Source: Marinifaba aquimaris
GTDB lineage: Bacteria > Pseudomonadota > Gammaproteobacteria > Enterobacterales > Alteromonadaceae
Assembly (NCBI RefSeq): GCF_013328345.1
Contig: NZ_JABULX010000005.1
Span: 145,198-209,197 of the forward strand
DNA length: 64,000 nucleotides
Reading direction: 5' to 3'
Part shown: one piece after another, positions 43,764 to 52,480 of the stretch
How the letters are laid out: the number at the start of each line of letters is the position of its first letter
Numbering within the stretch: position 1 is the stretch's first letter
Translations under genes and position numbers: made by a program
Notes under the pieces: generated by a model
What the model saw: the letters and a program-made list of their open reading frames with translations, nothing else
What the model was told of the DNA's origin: nothing
The model's database searches: none

Positions 43764-44135
43764 TTATTTAGAACACGTTTGCTCGCGGTAGCCTTTTTCA
43801 CCTTTATAAGCCAGCTTATCAACGGACTTGTAGCCTAATGATTCAGCTGTTGCTAAGTCTTTTTCATCTATCGTGTGCAAGTGAATATCGGCTGACTTTG
43901 CGCCACACATCGCCATTATAGGCATGCCATGAACACCACAGGCTGAACGCTCAGTATTGATACCTGCGTTAGCTAGGGCATTATCTGAATCTTTTAAGCT
44001 AGTGCCTGTGCCAGGTTCACATTGTTTGGCTTGTGTAGAGATATAAATGGTCACTTGGCCTGGTTTCGCGGTAGCATTACAGGCTGATAAAACGAGGGTT
44101 GTCAGTACAACGAATAAAGGTTTCTGAAAGCGCAT
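43764..44135 (-). CDS. Lipoprotein of unknown function
   Basis: 123 residues from the chosen start. MRFQKPLFVVLTTLVLSACN is a lipoprotein signal with lipobox LSAC; the start at 44135 is taken over an upstream one at 44177 for that reason. The mature part has several Cys residues (KQCEPGTGTSLKDSDNALAN, ERSACGVHGMPIMAMCGAKS) and no family is recognised. Confidence 0.65.
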   Translation of the reverse strand: MRFQKPLFVVLTTLVLSACNATAKPGQVTIYISTQAKQCEPGTGTSLKDSDNALANAGINTERSACGVHGMPIMAMCGAKSADIHLHTIDEKDLATAESLGYKSVDKLAYKGEKGYREQTCSK

Positions 44136-44263
44136 AATTAGTAATTCTTTGTTTTTGCTCACTGTTTTGACCCTCAAGACGCTGAAAAGTTTGATAAAAA
44201 TTAAAGAAAATTAATTTTTCACTTAGAATAAGCCAATACGTACTGCAAAGGGTAGTTTTTTTA

Positions 44264-44842
44264 ATGAATACGCGTTTCTTTTTGGCCCGTCACGGACAAA
44301 CTGAATGGAATTTACAGCACCGCATTCAAGGTCAATTAGATAGCCCCTTAACCCCACTTGGTCAGCAGCAAATGCAAGCTTTGGCTGACAGCTTAAGTGC
44401 CGTGAAAATCGATCATATCTACTCATCAACTTTGGGCCGAGCCGTGCAAAGTGCCGAGTGCTGCCAAGTACTATCCGAGTTTGCAGTAAAAAGTCATGAA
44501 GGCTTAAACGAGCGCGACTTTGGCACGTGGCAAGGTCAGTTGTTGTCCGCCATTGAAACCTTGCCTGATTACAATGATATTTGTTGGCAAGTGAACAACA
44601 GTAAACCACCCGAGGGTGAGACAAGCCTAGCTTGCCAGACTCGTGGTATTAACGCGTTGCAAACATTAGCCGTAAAACACCCAAATCAGAGTTTACTGAT
44701 TATTGTTCATGGTGAATGGCTGCGCTGCACGTTAGCGGCAATAGGCGATGTCGAATTTAACCAAGCGTATCAAATTGCCAATGCTTCATGTTTTGAGTTG
44801 GAATACCAGGCGGATAATCAAAAATTGGTCTTAAAGCCATAG
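44264..44842 (+). CDS. cobC: Histidine-phosphatase superfamily protein, possibly alpha-ribazole phosphatase
   Basis: 192 residues. The RHG catalytic signature is FFLARHGQTEWN near residue 8, with IYSSTLGRAVQSAECC and the second His in LLIIVHGEWLRCTLAAIGDV. This small branch includes CobC, which removes phosphate from alpha-ribazole-5'-phosphate or cobalamin phosphate in the last step of cobalamin synthesis, and phosphoglycerate-mutase-like enzymes. The next two genes on the strand are CbiB and CobD of cobalamin salvage, which supports CobC but does not prove it; 94 nt separate them. Confidence 0.72.
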   Translation: MNTRFFLARHGQTEWNLQHRIQGQLDSPLTPLGQQQMQALADSLSAVKIDHIYSSTLGRAVQSAECCQVLSEFAVKSHEGLNERDFGTWQGQLLSAIETLPDYNDICWQVNNSKPPEGETSLACQTRGINALQTLAVKHPNQSLLIIVHGEWLRCTLAAIGDVEFNQAYQIANASCFELEYQADNQKLVLKP

Positions 44843-44936
44843 TCGTTACTGCCTAGCAATGAACGGTTCAGTGCGCGATAAATCAACTCAGTTCAGGTAG
44901 AATACACGGGTTTATCAATCCTATTTAAGTCTAAAC

Positions 44937-45902
44937 ATGGATGTCATCGCACATTATCAAACCTTTCTCGTCGTTGTTTTGGCCTTATTGCTCGATAAAA
45001 TTTTTGCCGAGCCCAAGCGATTTCACCCTCTTGTTGGCTTTGGTAATCTCGCCATTTATATTGAAAAGCGACTTAACCGTTTTACTTACATTTTTGCCAG
45101 CAGGTTTTGCGGCGTCATCGCTTGGCTGATTCTTGTTTTGCCATTGCCTGTATTGTGTATGTGGGGCATGGCTCAATTACCGCTTTACGGACAAATCATC
45201 ATCAGTGCAGTTGGTTTATATGCTGCAATTGGCTTAGCCAGCTTAAAGCAGCACGGCTTACAAGTTTATCAACCGCTTACAGAGCAAGATTTAACCACCG
45301 CTAGGCACTTCACCGGTTATTTAGTTAGTCGAGAAACCGCTGAACTGACACCTGATGAAATGGCTCGGGCAACCACTGAATCTATGTTAGAAAACGGCCA
45401 CGATGCAGTGATTGCATCTTTGGTGTGTTTTGTTATCGGCGGTTTACCTTTAGTGATTGCACATCGTTTAGCTAATACGCTAGATGCCATGTGGGGCTAT
45501 AAAAATCAGCGTTTTATCCACTTTGGTTGGGCGGCGGCTCGCTTAGACGATCTATTAGGTTTTGTTTCTGGCAAAGTATGTACCTTGCTTTATGCCATTC
45601 AGGGTTTATTCAAAGGGCGATTTCTTAGTGCGCTCAGTAATGCGATGACCCAAGGCAATCAATATAAAAGTCACAATGGCGGTTGGGTGATGGCTGCGGG
45701 CGCCACTGTACTTAATATTAAGCTAGGTGGTAGCGCTATTTATCACGGCCAAATCAAACACTCTGTTGAGTTAGGTCAGGGTGAAGCAATCGATGCTACG
45801 TCGATTAAAACCAGCATCGAGTTAGTTGAGCGTGCAGCGTTTTGCTTGTGTGGCTTTTTGTGGCTGGCGTTAGTCACACAGTTTAGTTTTTCTTTTTTCT
45901 AA
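44937..45902 (+). CDS. cbiB: Adenosylcobinamide-phosphate synthase
   Basis: 321 residues, a polytopic membrane protein. It attaches aminopropanol phosphate to adenosylcobyric acid. Family hallmarks: ALLLDKIFAEPKRFHPLVGF at the start, LTPDEMARATTESMLENGHD in the centre, ALSNAMTQGNQYKSHNGGWVMAAGATVLN and IELVERAAFCLCGFLWLALV at the end. It works with CobD (next gene, 12 nt away), and an exported CbiZ at 13695 could provide cobyric acid. Confidence 0.93.
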   Translation: MDVIAHYQTFLVVVLALLLDKIFAEPKRFHPLVGFGNLAIYIEKRLNRFTYIFASRFCGVIAWLILVLPLPVLCMWGMAQLPLYGQIIISAVGLYAAIGLASLKQHGLQVYQPLTEQDLTTARHFTGYLVSRETAELTPDEMARATTESMLENGHDAVIASLVCFVIGGLPLVIAHRLANTLDAMWGYKNQRFIHFGWAAARLDDLLGFVSGKVCTLLYAIQGLFKGRFLSALSNAMTQGNQYKSHNGGWVMAAGATVLNIKLGGSAIYHGQIKHSVELGQGEAIDATSIKTSIELVERAAFCLCGFLWLALVTQFSFSFF

Positions 45903-45914
45903 TTAGGTTTTCCC

Positions 45915-46958
45915 ATGGCGTTAATTCACGGTGGCCAACTTAACCAAGTGGCTGCACAATATCAGATACCCGTTTCAGAATGGTTAGATTTATCGACAGG
46001 TATTGCGCCTATCAGTTATCCCGTTGGTGATATCCCAGCAAGCGTTTGGCAGCAGTTACCTCAACGTGATGACGAGCTTATCGACCTAGCATGTCAGTAC
46101 TACTTTGAGAGAGTATCCGCGGCAGCCAAACAGCACATAATGGCTATCAGTGGTTCACAAGCCATTATTCAAACCTTACCTCAATTTGTGCAAAATGAAT
46201 CGATTGCCAAGCAAGTTTTTGTTCCTGATGTCGGTTATAAAGAGCACCAGCAGGCTTGGCTTAATGCTGGTTATCAACTTGTGCATTACGCGCAAGATAT
46301 TGATTTAACCTTGTTGGCTCAGGTGATTCCCGAGCAAGCCGTTGTCGTTTTGATCAACCCTAATAATCCGAGTGGCCAGCTTTATGCTGCTGAGCAGATA
46401 AGCCAACTATTGTCACAAGTGACTGCAAAACAAGGGTTGCTGATTGTTGATGAAGCATTTGCCGATATTGTCGCGCCAAACTACAGCGTGGCCGATTTAG
46501 TCTTTGAACCCGACTATCAAGACAGTTTGATTGTTCTGCGCTCGGTTGGTAAGTTTTTCGGCTTGGCCGGTATTCGATTGGGCTTTGTAATAGCAAGCCA
46601 AAACTGGATCCAGTTATTTAGTGAACGCTTAGGGCCATGGCAAGTAAATGGTGCTGCTCAGTACATAGGTAAACAAGCCTTGGCCGATACTCGCTGGCAA
46701 CTTGAGCAAAAACATCAATTGGCCGAATTGGCTAATCATTTAACGGTATTGCTTGATCAAACCTTTGCGCAAAAAAGCCGAGGCACAGATTTATTTCGCA
46801 CCGTGACACACCCCAATGCAGCCGAGCTTTATCAGCAGTTGTGTCAGCAGGGCGTCTATGCTCGCCTGACTGATGATCAACAAGCTCTGAGATTTGGTCT
46901 TGCCACAGCTGAGCAGCTGACCAAGCTCTCATCGGTATTGAATACATTAGTGTTATAA
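45915..46958 (+). CDS. cobD: Threonine-phosphate decarboxylase (CobD-type PLP enzyme)
   Basis: 347 residues, fold-type I aminotransferase. It makes aminopropanol phosphate from threonine phosphate for CbiB. Features: IHGGQLNQVAAQYQIPVSEW and LDLSTGIAPISYP opening typical of CobD, AVVVLINPNNPSGQLYAAEQ, LLIVDEAFADIV, and VLRSVGKFFGLAGIRLGFVI with the PLP Lys (RSVGK). It forms an operon with cbiB (gap 12 nt) and is followed by a terminator. Confidence 0.9.
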   Translation: MALIHGGQLNQVAAQYQIPVSEWLDLSTGIAPISYPVGDIPASVWQQLPQRDDELIDLACQYYFERVSAAAKQHIMAISGSQAIIQTLPQFVQNESIAKQVFVPDVGYKEHQQAWLNAGYQLVHYAQDIDLTLLAQVIPEQAVVVLINPNNPSGQLYAAEQISQLLSQVTAKQGLLIVDEAFADIVAPNYSVADLVFEPDYQDSLIVLRSVGKFFGLAGIRLGFVIASQNWIQLFSERLGPWQVNGAAQYIGKQALADTRWQLEQKHQLAELANHLTVLLDQTFAQKSRGTDLFRTVTHPNAAELYQQLCQQGVYARLTDDQQALRFGLATAEQLTKLSSVLNTLVL

Positions 46959-46967
46959 AAAAAGATA

Positions 46968-46994
46968 AAGGCGTGCTTAGTACGCCTTTTTATT
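46968..46994. terminator. Terminator after cobD, usable from both sides
   Basis: AAGGCGT (46968-46974) pairs with ACGCCTT (46982-46988), followed by TTTATT on the plus strand; the A-rich left side serves the minus-strand gene at 47001. Confidence 0.8.
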
Positions 46995-47000
46995 GGCTCA

Positions 47001-47393
47001 TTATTTGTAATGCAGCAATAACTCTTCTAACCAAGTCAGCGCTTGCTCTTGGTTATCAAAGTCATTGTGAAGTATGTCAGGCATTTCTGGTGCGTGATTT
47101 TTGACAATTTGCAGCTGTATTTTTTGTACTACTACATACGCCTTGGCAATGCAGGAGGTGCCTTTAAGCCATTGATTGAATAAGGTGGCTTGCTCAAAGG
47201 CTTCTGGGGTAGCACCTGTGTATCGCAGTGCATTAACCAGCAAGACAAACGGGCGATTAGCCGGTAAACCCTCGAGTGTTTTTTTCAACTCTTTAAAGCA
47301 CCGTTGCGATAGTAAGCGATCGAATGACCCCATTATTTTTATTATCACAATGTCATTACGCGTCGTAATGTTATAGCTTGCACGATTACTCAA
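47001..47393 (-). CDS. STAS-like (SpoIIAA-type) protein of unknown function
   Basis: 130 residues, soluble. The order beta-alpha-beta (NITTRNDIVIIKIMGSFDRL, CFKELKKTLEGLPANRPFVL, LVNALRYTGATPEAFEQATL, KAYVVVQKIQLQIVKN) resembles the STAS/SpoIIAA-like fold. No partner gene is close, and the call is fold-level only. Confidence 0.55.
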   Translation of the reverse strand: MSNRASYNITTRNDIVIIKIMGSFDRLLSQRCFKELKKTLEGLPANRPFVLLVNALRYTGATPEAFEQATLFNQWLKGTSCIAKAYVVVQKIQLQIVKNHAPEMPDILHNDFDNQEQALTWLEELLLHYK

Positions 47394-47535
47394 CAGTTCA
47401 GTCCTATGTTGGTCTTGCTCTTTTTTAGTTTAAGTATAGCCATAAAAATTTAACCTTCATGATATGTTACGAGCTTATGTTGCCGCGCTCGTTTATAATA
47501 TACAGGTTAAAGTTAAGTAGAAAACCGAGATAAAA

Positions 47536-47952
47536 ATGAGTTGTGATGAAGGTTGTGGTTGCGATCACGAAGATGAAATTGAAGTAGAAGCTGAAGGGAT
47601 AGAGGTTTCTGAGCAACCCATTGAGCTATACAAAGTATTGAAAATTGCCAATGTAGTAGAAGGCGGTGGCCAAGCAAAAATGCTCATTGGTGAAGGCTAT
47701 GTGTACGTTAATGGCGAAGTGGAACTGCGCAAGCGCCGCAAGTGTTATGACGGTGATGTGGTCTATTTTAACGAAGAGTACTTTGTGGTTTTATGTGACC
47801 AGCCCGTTAAAGAAGCCGAACCTAAACCGGCAAAGCCCGCGAAACCTAAAGCAAGCCAAAGTCGCAAAAAGCAAAACAAGCCAGTTAATAAACGCGCTAA
47901 CTCGCTAAGTAATACCTCAACAAGCACTGGTCGCAAGTCGATTAAGTTTTAG
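47536..47952 (+). CDS. S4-domain RNA-binding protein with basic tail
   Basis: 138 residues. An acidic N-terminus with Cys (SCDEGCGCDHEDEIEVEAEG) leads into an S4 domain (about 30-85, ELYKVLKIANVVEGGGQAKM, then IGEGYVYVNGEVELRKRRKC, YDGDVVYFNEEYFVV) like YbcJ/RqcH-related S4 proteins. A long Lys/Pro/Ser-rich tail (EPKPAKPAKPKASQSRKKQN) ends it. It probably binds structured RNA. Confidence 0.82.
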   Translation: MSCDEGCGCDHEDEIEVEAEGIEVSEQPIELYKVLKIANVVEGGGQAKMLIGEGYVYVNGEVELRKRRKCYDGDVVYFNEEYFVVLCDQPVKEAEPKPAKPAKPKASQSRKKQNKPVNKRANSLSNTSTSTGRKSIKF

Positions 47953-47978
47953 TACCACTGGTTGCAGACACTTAAAAT

Positions 47979-48008
47979 AAGTGATGAGTCAGCTTTAACT
48001 CATCACTT
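47979..48008. repeat. Hairpin between convergent genes
   Basis: AAGTGATGAGT (47979-47989) pairs with ACTCATCACTT (47998-48008); no T-run. It lies between the S4 gene and the deacetylase gene, a likely transcript-end structure. Confidence 0.55.
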
Positions 48009-48025
48009 AGTTGCCGAGCTAAGGC

Positions 48026-48928
48026 TTAACTAAAGACCTTAAACGCCTCTTCAACGACTAAGGCATGACGCTGTGCCAATGCCTCTCTGTCGTCGTCATA
48101 ACCACCACCAATCACGGTAGCAACTGGAATATTCCTTTGTTGGCAATGGCTGAGCACCATATTATCGCGATTTCTGATACCCGCTTTACTGATATTGATT
48201 AAGCCTAGTGGGTCGTGCTCATAGATATCGACCCCCGCATCATAGATAACGAGGTCGGGTTGTAACTGTTCAAGTAGGCCAGTTAGCGTATCTTCTACAA
48301 TTTGCAGATAATCGTCATCGGTTGTCCCTCTAACGACCTCGACATCCAAGTCACTAACGGCTTTTCGTGCCGGAAAGTTCTTATCGCAATGTACCGAGCA
48401 GGTAAAAATTGCATCATCGTCTTTTAAAATTGCTGCGGTACCATCGCCCTGGTGTACATCACAATCAAAGATCAAAATCTTTTTGGCTTTGCCCTGAGCC
48501 ACAATCGCTCTTGCTGCAATGGCTAGGTCATTCAAAATGCAAAAGCCAGAACCAAAGTCGTAATGGGCATGATGTGTACCTCCTGCTAAATGGCAGGCAA
48601 TGCCTTTTTTTAGTGCTAGCTGCGCCGTTAAGAAGGTGCCATTAGGCGAAATCAAAGTACGTTTTACTAACCCTTCAGACCAAGGTAAGCCCATGCGTCT
48701 TAACTCTTTGGCGGTCAGTTGGTTATTAATAAACTTATCTAAGTAGGTTTTATCATGCGCCATAGCAAGCAGCTCAAATTTGGCGGTGCCCGGCCTAAGT
48801 GTGTTTTCCTTGGTCGCTAAGCCTTTTTGCATCAAATAGCGATGCAACAGGTCGAACTTTTCCATCGGAAACCTGTGTTTGTTAGGAAAAGGATAGGAAT
48901 AAACTGGATTGGTGATTAATGGGATCAT
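48026..48928 (-). CDS. Histone-deacetylase-family protein (acetylpolyamine/acetoin-utilisation type)
   Basis: 300 residues. The class II HDAC-like fold is shown by GGTHHAHYDFGSGFCILNDL (double-His charge relay), KKILIFDCDVHQGDGTAAIL (zinc-binding Asp and His), LVIYDAGVDIYEHDPLGLIN and VIGGGYDDD. Bacterial members act on acetylated polyamines or other amides. The signs of a functional active site are complete. Confidence 0.9.
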   Translation of the reverse strand: MIPLITNPVYSYPFPNKHRFPMEKFDLLHRYLMQKGLATKENTLRPGTAKFELLAMAHDKTYLDKFINNQLTAKELRRMGLPWSEGLVKRTLISPNGTFLTAQLALKKGIACHLAGGTHHAHYDFGSGFCILNDLAIAARAIVAQGKAKKILIFDCDVHQGDGTAAILKDDDAIFTCSVHCDKNFPARKAVSDLDVEVVRGTTDDDYLQIVEDTLTGLLEQLQPDLVIYDAGVDIYEHDPLGLINISKAGIRNRDNMVLSHCQQRNIPVATVIGGGYDDDREALAQRHALVVEEAFKVFS

Positions 48929-49217
48929 AATGGGCGATACGTATACAAGCTTAATATCGATGATAGTCGCTTGTCGTTTAGGTCATTTTTTACGGCTAAA
49001 GATAGCGGCAGATGGTAAATAACCCTGTTAAAAATGCAAGTTGGTGATGGGGTTCAATTGCCTCCGTGTGTTGCGTAACTCAATCAAGAAACTGTCTTTA
49101 ATACAACAACTTGAAAAATTCCCCTTAAAAAGTTGAACAAGTTTCACATTAAGTACAAATAACTGTGTTTACAATAAAGGCGAATCAATCAATGTTTAAA
49201 TCATTAAAAGGACAAAA

Positions 49218-49994
49218 ATGAAAAACGTAGTATTAAAAAGTAGCATCTTAGTAGGCGCAATCTTATCCGCTTTCAATGTAGCAGCTAGTCAAAGTGTAAA
49301 ATATGACACTGACGGTACTAACCGTTGGACTAGCTACCAAGGCGGTGCACTGAGCAGTGTTGTTACTTCTTCCGATTCAGCAACGAATATTAACTTTGTT
49401 GCTCACACGACGTTCTACGCTAGCGAAGCCGACTGCACCACATCACCTGCATTGTACAACAGTGACACAGGTGCTTTTATTGCATCGGGTTCAATTAGCT
49501 ATGCCAATGCGCAATCAACAGTATTATGGGGCGGTTTTGAAGCACCAGCACAATACGCATTCAACAACAAAGTAGCTAAATTCACGTGTTACTTACCAGA
49601 CGGTTCAGTACAGGTTTTAGAGCATAAAATTCCTGGTGCGCCACAAGTGACTTGGAACATGGATTTAGCAGGTGTGGGCGAATTTAACAATGGCCGCTAC
49701 GCGCAATTAAAAAGCACAGGCTATGCGAGCATTAACAACAAAACCAATGAAGGCCGTTGTGCTATCAATGCGCGCAACATTGCACCCACTAATTTGTTTA
49801 ACGGTAAAGATAGCAAAGTGGGTTTTTACAGTGACTACTTTGGCTTAACAGAAACTATCAGCACACACAGTGGTGATGAAGTTGTAATTGGTTTTACCTG
49901 TTCAAACAGCGGTGGCTCAACAAGCTATATCAAGCGTTGGGACATTAGCGGTGAAACAGTGCGCTTAATTGAAAGCACAGTAACTACAAACTAA
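49218..49994 (+). CDS. Secreted protein of unknown function
   Basis: 258 residues. The signal peptide (MKNVVLKSSILVGAILSAFN, ending VAAS) has an AAAAGGAC site upstream. The mature part is rich in Ser, Thr, Asn and Gly with a beta pattern (LKSTGYASINNKTNEGRC, and GDEVVIGFTCSNSGGSTSYI) and five Cys residues. No family is recognised; it looks like a secreted beta-protein. It has a strong terminator. Confidence 0.7.
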   Translation: MKNVVLKSSILVGAILSAFNVAASQSVKYDTDGTNRWTSYQGGALSSVVTSSDSATNINFVAHTTFYASEADCTTSPALYNSDTGAFIASGSISYANAQSTVLWGGFEAPAQYAFNNKVAKFTCYLPDGSVQVLEHKIPGAPQVTWNMDLAGVGEFNNGRYAQLKSTGYASINNKTNEGRCAINARNIAPTNLFNGKDSKVGFYSDYFGLTETISTHSGDEVVIGFTCSNSGGSTSYIKRWDISGETVRLIESTVTTN

Positions 49995-50014
49995 TTAAGT
50001 TTGTATAACCGTTG

Positions 50015-50044
50015 AAAAAGGAAGCCTTGGCTTCCTTTTTTATT
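50015..50044 (+). terminator. Rho-independent terminator of the secreted-protein gene
   Basis: AAAAAGGAAGCC (50015-50026) pairs with GGCTTCCTTTTT (50029-50040), with a T-run ending TTTATTG. Confidence 0.88.
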
Positions 50045-50154
50045 GCCTGTGTTTTTTATTTAGCAGTTACACAAAGACAAACACAAAACCCGCCGTAACA
50101 TGCAGGCTTTTGATGATAGACTAAAGCCATTGCCCATAACCTAAAACAACCACC

Positions 50155-50556
50155 ATGAAAGACTGTAATCAATGCGGAAAATGCTGCATCAAGTATGGCG
50201 GTGGTGATTTAGCGGCCACCCAAGAAGAAATCGACTTATGGGAACTGTTTAACCCTGAAATATTCGAATATGTAAAAGATGGCCAAATTTGGTTTGACCC
50301 TAAAACCAGAGAGCCACTTACACGTTGCCCGTTTTTAGAACTTGTACCAAAAACCAAAGCCGATGATAAAGATAAATACACCTGCAGTATTTATCACGAC
50401 AGGCCAGAAGACTGCCGTCATTACCCCAGCTTGATTGAAGAAATGGTGCGAGATGAATGCGAAATGATTGAGGTGGTCGATTTAACCAATACCAAAAAAG
50501 CCCAACATCAACTTGATAAGCTAATGAGTGACAGCCGCCCAGCAAAAGGGGCTTAA
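50155..50556 (+). CDS. YkgJ-family cysteine-cluster protein
   Basis: 133 residues. The N-terminal CNQCGKCCIKYGGGD motif and later C residues (RCPFLELV, YTCSIYHDRPEDCRHYPS) form the YkgJ cysteine cluster, thought to bind metal or an iron-sulfur centre. The rest is polar. It is convergent with the TIGR02450-type gene, with a 5-nt gap. Confidence 0.85.
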   Translation: MKDCNQCGKCCIKYGGGDLAATQEEIDLWELFNPEIFEYVKDGQIWFDPKTREPLTRCPFLELVPKTKADDKDKYTCSIYHDRPEDCRHYPSLIEEMVRDECEMIEVVDLTNTKKAQHQLDKLMSDSRPAKGA

Positions 50557-50561
50557 GGTTA

Positions 50562-50777
50562 TTACTTCCAACCAAACTGCCATTTATCGGCATCTTTTAA
50601 GCTCTGCCAATCAATTTGGTAAGCGGTTTTCGACAGCACCGCCTCTAAGGTGCAAGCGATAACGGTACCATCTTCTTCGTACTCGACGTCGGTAATTAAA
50701 AAGTGCTTTTCTCGTTTTAAAGGTGTTACCGCCGTCCATTTACTCTGGCGTAACTTAGCTGGGTTAATTCGATTCAT
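50562..50777 (-). CDS. TIGR02450-type small protein
   Basis: 71 residues. NPAKLRQSKWTAVTPLKREK and HFLITDVEYEEDG, ending DADKWQFGWK, match the conserved small tryptophan-containing family (TIGR02450/DUF2389-like). Its function is unknown. Confidence 0.8.
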   Translation of the reverse strand: MNRINPAKLRQSKWTAVTPLKREKHFLITDVEYEEDGTVIACTLEAVLSKTAYQIDWQSLKDADKWQFGWK

Positions 50778-50934
50778 ATCAACCTATAACAAAGGATAGT
50801 TAGATACGGGTTTATACGGAGTCATTGATTGATGTGGTTTAGTGGTGTGGCTTAATAGGTGGATGTTACGGGTTAGAGGGAGTGAAGTTTCCGGTAAAAA
50901 GTAGGCTGTAATGTTTTGTGAGCTATTGCAAATA

Positions 50935-50967
50935 AAGTGACTTAGTGGGGGCCCCACTAAGTCACTT
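50935..50967. repeat. Perfect palindrome, 16-bp arms with a 1-nt centre
   Basis: AAGTGACTTAGTGGGG (50935-50950), central G (50951), CCCCACTAAGTCACTT (50952-50967). It lies in the gap 50778-51028, 60 nt before the end of the first gene of the unknown island, and has no T-run. It is the longest near-continuous palindrome I found in the window. Confidence 0.8.
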
Positions 50968-51028
50968 ATAGTCTAAATCCTAATGCAAAATGAAAGACTT
51001 GCCACTGATTTCTTACTTGAGCAATTTG

Positions 51029-52045
51029 TTAGCTACCTAGCCAGTTTGCGAATAAAGAACAACCAACGCCAACGACTACTGTTCCACCTAAACTAAGCAA
51101 AGCTTTAATTTTACTTGCTCTAATCTTACTTGAAGAATTTTTAATGAAATTATCATCTGCACCAGAAAAGTTGATATAAGATTGCTCATAAATACTATCA
51201 AGTGCCACTTCCGCTTTACTACCTGCAAACACTCCAAAACGTATTGATAAGTATGCACATAGAACAGAAAGTAGAGCGAATAGAGTCGTCGTTTTGGCGT
51301 CTACATTTGCAACAAGGTAAACCTCGGATAACTTCCAGATTGAGTAGCAAGTTAGAGATAAGAGACTATATTTTGTAAGCTTGGGTACAAAGTGAGATAG
51401 CTTTCTAATTGTTTTTACGGAAGAAGAAATTGAATTTTTTTCTACCGTATTAAACCAACTTTTCAAAACACTCATTAATGCATTTGCTACAGTGCTATCT
51501 ACATAGTCGATCGAGAATGCAGCTGCATTAGCATTTTCCAATTGAAACAAAGGTATTTCAAATGGCATTGAACCAATTTGCTCTCTCATTTCTTCAATTT
51601 TTGCTACCCGAGATGCGAGCTTAACCGTTATTTTATATTCTTGTGGTCGGTTTGTTTTTGGTAGAATTATCAAAATATTGTATGAAGCAATAAACTCTTC
51701 TACCGCCGCTCCTTTAGCGCCGTTATGTAGTTTTAAGCGCTCTAAACTACTGTGCCTTTCTGAAGAGTCATCAACATAATTCACAGTATATGTTTCATGA
51801 AATGAAACAATATTGTACTGTTCAGTTGATTGTATGAGCCTATGATGCAGTTGCTCAATATCATGCAATTTTAATATGAAAGGGTCGCTATTTAACTCTC
51901 TAAGTCGTTCTGATTTTCCTGTTATTTCATTGTAAAAATCTTGCGCTAGCTGGAAGCTTATTTGATTAGTAGCTTTTTCGTCGCCTACAACGACAAGCTT
52001 TTCTCCATCATTTTCATAACCATCAATTTCTACTACTTCTGTCAT
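51029..52045 (-). CDS. Unknown protein with three predicted membrane helices
   Basis: 338 residues from the chosen start (GGAG 7 nt before the ATG). The N-terminal about 210 residues are soluble-looking (ISFQLAQDFYNEITGKSERL, YKITVKLASRVAKIEEMREQ). Hydrophobic segments follow near 228-246 (YSLLSLTCYSIWKLSEVYLV), 253-272 (TTLFALLSVLCAYLSIRFGV) and 318-335 (ALLSLGGTVVVGVGCSLFAN). No family is recognised. It is the last gene of a three-gene minus-strand unit. Confidence 0.65.
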   Translation of the reverse strand: MTEVVEIDGYENDGEKLVVVGDEKATNQISFQLAQDFYNEITGKSERLRELNSDPFILKLHDIEQLHHRLIQSTEQYNIVSFHETYTVNYVDDSSERHSSLERLKLHNGAKGAAVEEFIASYNILIILPKTNRPQEYKITVKLASRVAKIEEMREQIGSMPFEIPLFQLENANAAAFSIDYVDSTVANALMSVLKSWFNTVEKNSISSSVKTIRKLSHFVPKLTKYSLLSLTCYSIWKLSEVYLVANVDAKTTTLFALLSVLCAYLSIRFGVFAGSKAEVALDSIYEQSYINFSGADDNFIKNSSSKIRASKIKALLSLGGTVVVGVGCSLFANWLGS

Positions 52046-52131
52046 TTGATACTCCATGGTTTAGTTATAGGTAGCTAACGCCCGCCTAAGCGGCAGATAA
52101 AGGTTACCTTGGGGTGTTTGCTATATACAAA

Positions 52132-52476
52132 TCAAAGACCACTACTTGCCATTTGTATTCTACGAGAGTACTGATAAGCAGAACCATTTTTGCATAAGAT
52201 GTATATTGAGTCATCTTTAGATGTGGCGATCCGTTTTGCTAGTTGGGCTAGCTGCTTAGCGACGTAACCTGCACCAGGAATGAAACCAGCTGGTCTTGGC
52301 ACTATATCCATCATCTCGGAGCAACTTTTTGATGATGTCACCATTTGCCATGTGAGCCGAACTACTTTGTCGTTAACCTCTATTCGCGCAGCGTAAGTCG
52401 CACCGAAGAATGACTTTAAAATTGCCTTTATGTGAGATGCTGACACTTCTTTATATTCCTTTAATTGCTTAGACAT
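52132..52476 (-). CDS. Unknown protein of the three-gene island
   Basis: 114 residues, basic (KEYKEVSASHIKAILKSFFG, YAARIEVNDKVVRLTWQMVT, GYVAKQLAQLAKRIATSKDD), soluble, not assignable. It begins 4 nt after the stop of the upstream exported-protein gene, so it is translated from the same message. Confidence 0.6.
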   Translation of the reverse strand: MSKQLKEYKEVSASHIKAILKSFFGATYAARIEVNDKVVRLTWQMVTSSKSCSEMMDIVPRPAGFIPGAGYVAKQLAQLAKRIATSKDDSIYILCKNGSAYQYSRRIQMASSGL

Positions 52477-52480
52477 ATTC

